A stretch of 15,500 nt of DNA from Methanimicrococcus sp034006575 (lineage in GTDB: Archaea; Halobacteriota; Methanosarcinia; Methanosarcinales; Methanosarcinaceae), in contig JAVESN010000039.1 of NCBI GenBank assembly GCA_034006575.1, positions 1 to 15,500 on the forward strand, read 5' to 3'. A program made the position numbers and the translations under genes. Below, in pieces: positions 13,717-15,500 of the stretch (its first letter is position 1; each line of letters opens with the position of its first letter). The notes beneath the pieces were generated by a model. That model ran no database searches. It saw only the letters and a list, made by a program, of their open reading frames with translations, and had not been told where the DNA came from.

Positions 13717-14802
13717 ATGTCTCGAGATCTCCTGGCCGACCAAACGATTGAAGTGCTGAAGCATGCCGGTTTTATGGTTTCCGATAAATGCGACATCCGA
13801 CCGCGAAGTTTTGATATCGCGGCGCGACGAGGGGAGACGCTTCTTTTATGCAAAATCCTTCTCAACCTGGACGGTCTAACGGAAGAGACGGCAAACGAAA
13901 TGCGCTATCTCTCAGAAATCCTCGGCGGAACGCCTCTTGTCATCGGCGAAAAAACGCGGGATCAACCGCTTGAGGACAACGTCATTTATATGCGTTACAA
14001 AATCACGGCGATTAACATTCAAACGTTTTATGATTATTTTATCGAAGGCATCCCGCCGATGGTCTCCGCCTCCCCCGGAGGCCTTTACGTTCCGATTAAC
14101 GGCGCCGCCTTAAAAGACGCGCGCATCGAAAACAACATGTCGCTCGGCTCACTGGCCGGCATCATCGGCGTTTCCCGGCGGACAATCAGCAAATACGAAG
14201 AGGAAGGAATGCACGCATCCATCGACACGGTTTTAATGCTTGAGGATTTGCTTCAAATCGAACTCGCGCAACCGATTGATATTTTAAACCCGTCCGTTTT
14301 AACCGGCCCCAAATCCGAACTTCAAAATCCGTCTAAAGTCGGCGGTTCCATCGCTCATCCCCTGAATAATCCCTTGAACAATCCGATAACGACTCCGATT
14401 CACGATTCCGCCGAAAACAAATCCAAATCTCAAAGTCAACCCCTTTCTAAAATACAAAATCCCGCCGAATCGGCGGAAAACGAAATGCTGACCTACATCT
14501 CAACGCTGGGCTTTGACGTCAAAGAAACCGCCCACGCGCCTTTTCGCGCCGTTTCCAAAGACAAAAATTCCGTCATCCTGACCGGCGTCAGCAAATACAA
14601 CGCCTCCACACTCAAGCGCGCGCATCTGATGAGCAGCATCTCCGACGTTTTTGAAACCGAATCCGTTTTTCTCATCAACGGCAACTCCAAAGTCAAATCC
14701 GTTCAAAGCACCGCCTTTATCGAGAAAAAAGAACTCGTCAAAATGAGCGGCCCCGAAGATTTGATTGAAACCATCGAAGAGCGCAAAGTCGATAAAAAAT
14801 AA
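13717..14802 (+). CDS. Archaeal HTH-type transcriptional regulator, Cro/C1 family
   Basis: A 361-residue protein of the conserved archaeal family annotated as putative HTH-type transcriptional regulatory protein. Residues 1-115 form an alpha/beta domain with IRPRSFDIAARRGETLLLCKIL. A Cro/C1 helix-turn-helix follows at about 131-185 (SLGSLAGIIGVSRRTISKYEEEG). A Pro/Asn/Ser-rich linker spans about 192-250. The C-terminal domain (APFRAVSKD...ILTGVSKY...RAHLMSSIS) resembles the N-terminal one. ATG at 13717 is chosen because homologues begin MSR and a TATA box lies just upstream. The longer frame from 13558 would add 53 hydrophobic residues encoded by T-rich spacer and lies upstream of the TATA box. 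There is no ribosome-binding site, consistent with leaderless translation. Its targets are unknown. Confidence 0.9.
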   Translation: MSRDLLADQTIEVLKHAGFMVSDKCDIRPRSFDIAARRGETLLLCKILLNLDGLTEETANEMRYLSEILGGTPLVIGEKTRDQPLEDNVIYMRYKITAINIQTFYDYFIEGIPPMVSASPGGLYVPINGAALKDARIENNMSLGSLAGIIGVSRRTISKYEEEGMHASIDTVLMLEDLLQIELAQPIDILNPSVLTGPKSELQNPSKVGGSIAHPLNNPLNNPITTPIHDSAENKSKSQSQPLSKIQNPAESAENEMLTYISTLGFDVKETAHAPFRAVSKDKNSVILTGVSKYNASTLKRAHLMSSISDVFETESVFLINGNSKVKSVQSTAFIEKKELVKMSGPEDLIETIEERKVDKK

Positions 14803-14850
14803 TATTTCTTTTTTTCTTTTTGTTTCTTTGATTCCCGAAAAAGTTTTTTC
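14803..14850 (+). terminator. T-rich tract after the HTH gene
   Basis: Runs of T interrupted by single C or G begin within 5 nt of the stop codon, without a stable stem. They are probably the transcript end. Confidence 0.5.
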
Positions 14851-14874
14851 CCATAAATATTTTTAAAACGTGTC

Positions 14875-14896
14875 TCGTTTTCGCTGTTTGGCGCGA
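14875..14896. repeat. CGCTGTTT module
   Basis: CGTTTTCGCTGTTTGGCGCG, the same theme as at 12705 and 13249. Confidence 0.6.
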
Positions 14897-14995
14897 TTTA
14901 ATTTCCAAATCAAACCTCAACGCCGTTTATTTTTCCAAACCAAATCTCGCCGCCGTTTTTTGAATTTATTCTCAATTGATTTTTTTAATGTTTTT

Positions 14996-15090
14996 GAAAT
15001 TCCAAATCCGACCGCTCATTTTCGATTTTTTTATGAGTGAACGCGAACGAAAAAAATCGGAAATTTGCGGATTCGACCCCCTAAAATCAA
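14996..15090. repeat. Dispersed hairpin repeat, copy 4
   Basis: It has the strongest stem of the family: CGATTTTTTT (15023-15032) with AAAAAAATCG (15050-15059), 10 bp, followed by GGAAATTTGCGGATTCGACC. It lies about 90 bp before the second minisatellite, as copy 1 lies before the first. Confidence 0.75.
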
Positions 15091-15175
15091 TAAAAATGAA
15101 CACCGACTGTTCTATTGAATTTAAAATCGCTGTTTTATTTGTGTTTAAAGCTTGCCGATTGGCCGGCATTAATGT

Positions 15176-15500
15176 TTTGGCACTTGGTCCGCGTTAGCGT
15201 TTGGCACTTGGTCCGCGTTAGCATTTGCACTTGGTCAGCGTTATTGTTTGACACTTGGTCAGCGTTAGCATTTGCACTTGGTCAGCGTTAGCGTTTGGCA
15301 CTTGGTCAGCGTTAGCGTTTGGCACTTGGTCAGCGTTATTGTTTGGCACTTGGTCAGCGTTAGCATTTGCACTTGGTCAGCGTTAGCATTTGCACTTGGT
15401 CAGCGTTAGCATTTGCACTTGGTCAGCGTTAGCATTTGCACTTGGTCAGCATTAGCATTTGCACTTGGTCAGCGTTAGCATTTGCACTTGGTCCGCGTTA
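15176..15500. repeat. 23/24-nt minisatellite array 2, open at the window end
   Basis: About fourteen contiguous units with core CACTTGGTCAGCGTTAGC. Unit length alternates between 24 nt (TTTGGCAC) and 23 nt (TTTGCAC), so it cannot keep a reading frame. The most uniform run is towards the window end, where it continues beyond the sequence. It is related to the last units of array 1. Confidence 0.92.

Noticed and set aside
6914..15500. Direct-repeat arrays as CRISPR
   Set aside because: Units of 23-25 nt are contiguous with no unique spacers, and no cas genes are present.

Overview
The window looks like chromosomal DNA of a euryarchaeal methanogen, most likely in the Methanosarcinales. This rests on the archaeal-type leucyl-tRNA synthetase, ribosomal protein S6e, an MCM helicase next to a DUF424 gene, an archaeal two-domain Cro/C1 regulator, and Shine-Dalgarno sites of the GGTGA/GGAG type in a fixed register to their starts. 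Coding density is low for an archaeon. The long, AT-rich, repeat-filled spacers suggest a host-associated lineage such as Methanimicrococcus or Methanolapillus; that placement is inference from memory of these groups, not from a search.

Layout. 1-535: a forward gene for an Imm5-like putative immunity protein. 536-1109: a convergent spacer with an AT-rich 20-nt repeat, an 18-bp perfect palindrome and a hairpin terminator. 1110-5414 (reverse): threonine synthase followed by leucyl-tRNA synthetase, probably one transcript. 5415-5981: a divergent promoter region. 5982-6410 (forward): ribosomal protein S6e. 6411-7399: a convergent spacer of about 1 kb filled with dispersed repeats and a 24-nt minisatellite. 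7400-9386 (reverse): two coiled-coil proteins in an operon; the downstream one has an octapeptide array with an exact 96-bp internal duplication. 9623-12031 (reverse): mcm followed by a DUF424 gene. 12415-12497: tRNA-Ser(CGA). 12569-13586: two direct copies of a noncoding block of about 480 bp. 13717-14802 (forward): an archaeal HTH regulator, probably on a nearly leaderless mRNA. 14803-15500: another dispersed repeat copy and a second 23/24-nt minisatellite running off the end.

The genes are mainly information-processing housekeeping (tRNA charging, translation, replication) plus threonine biosynthesis. The unusual material is the modular noncoding repeat family. It has three recurring modules: an AT-stem hairpin module, a CGCTGTTT module, and CCGTTCGC/GCGAACGG cruciforms. 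Two related 24-nt arrays lie downstream of hairpin-module copies. These modules sit in spacers at the 3' ends of genes and are absent from the thrC/S6e and mcm/tRNA divergent promoter regions.

Start codons were re-chosen for several genes (Imm5-like, leuS, mcm, the first coiled-coil gene, the HTH regulator) from Shine-Dalgarno spacing or TATA position, so the proteins given here are shorter than the longest open frames.
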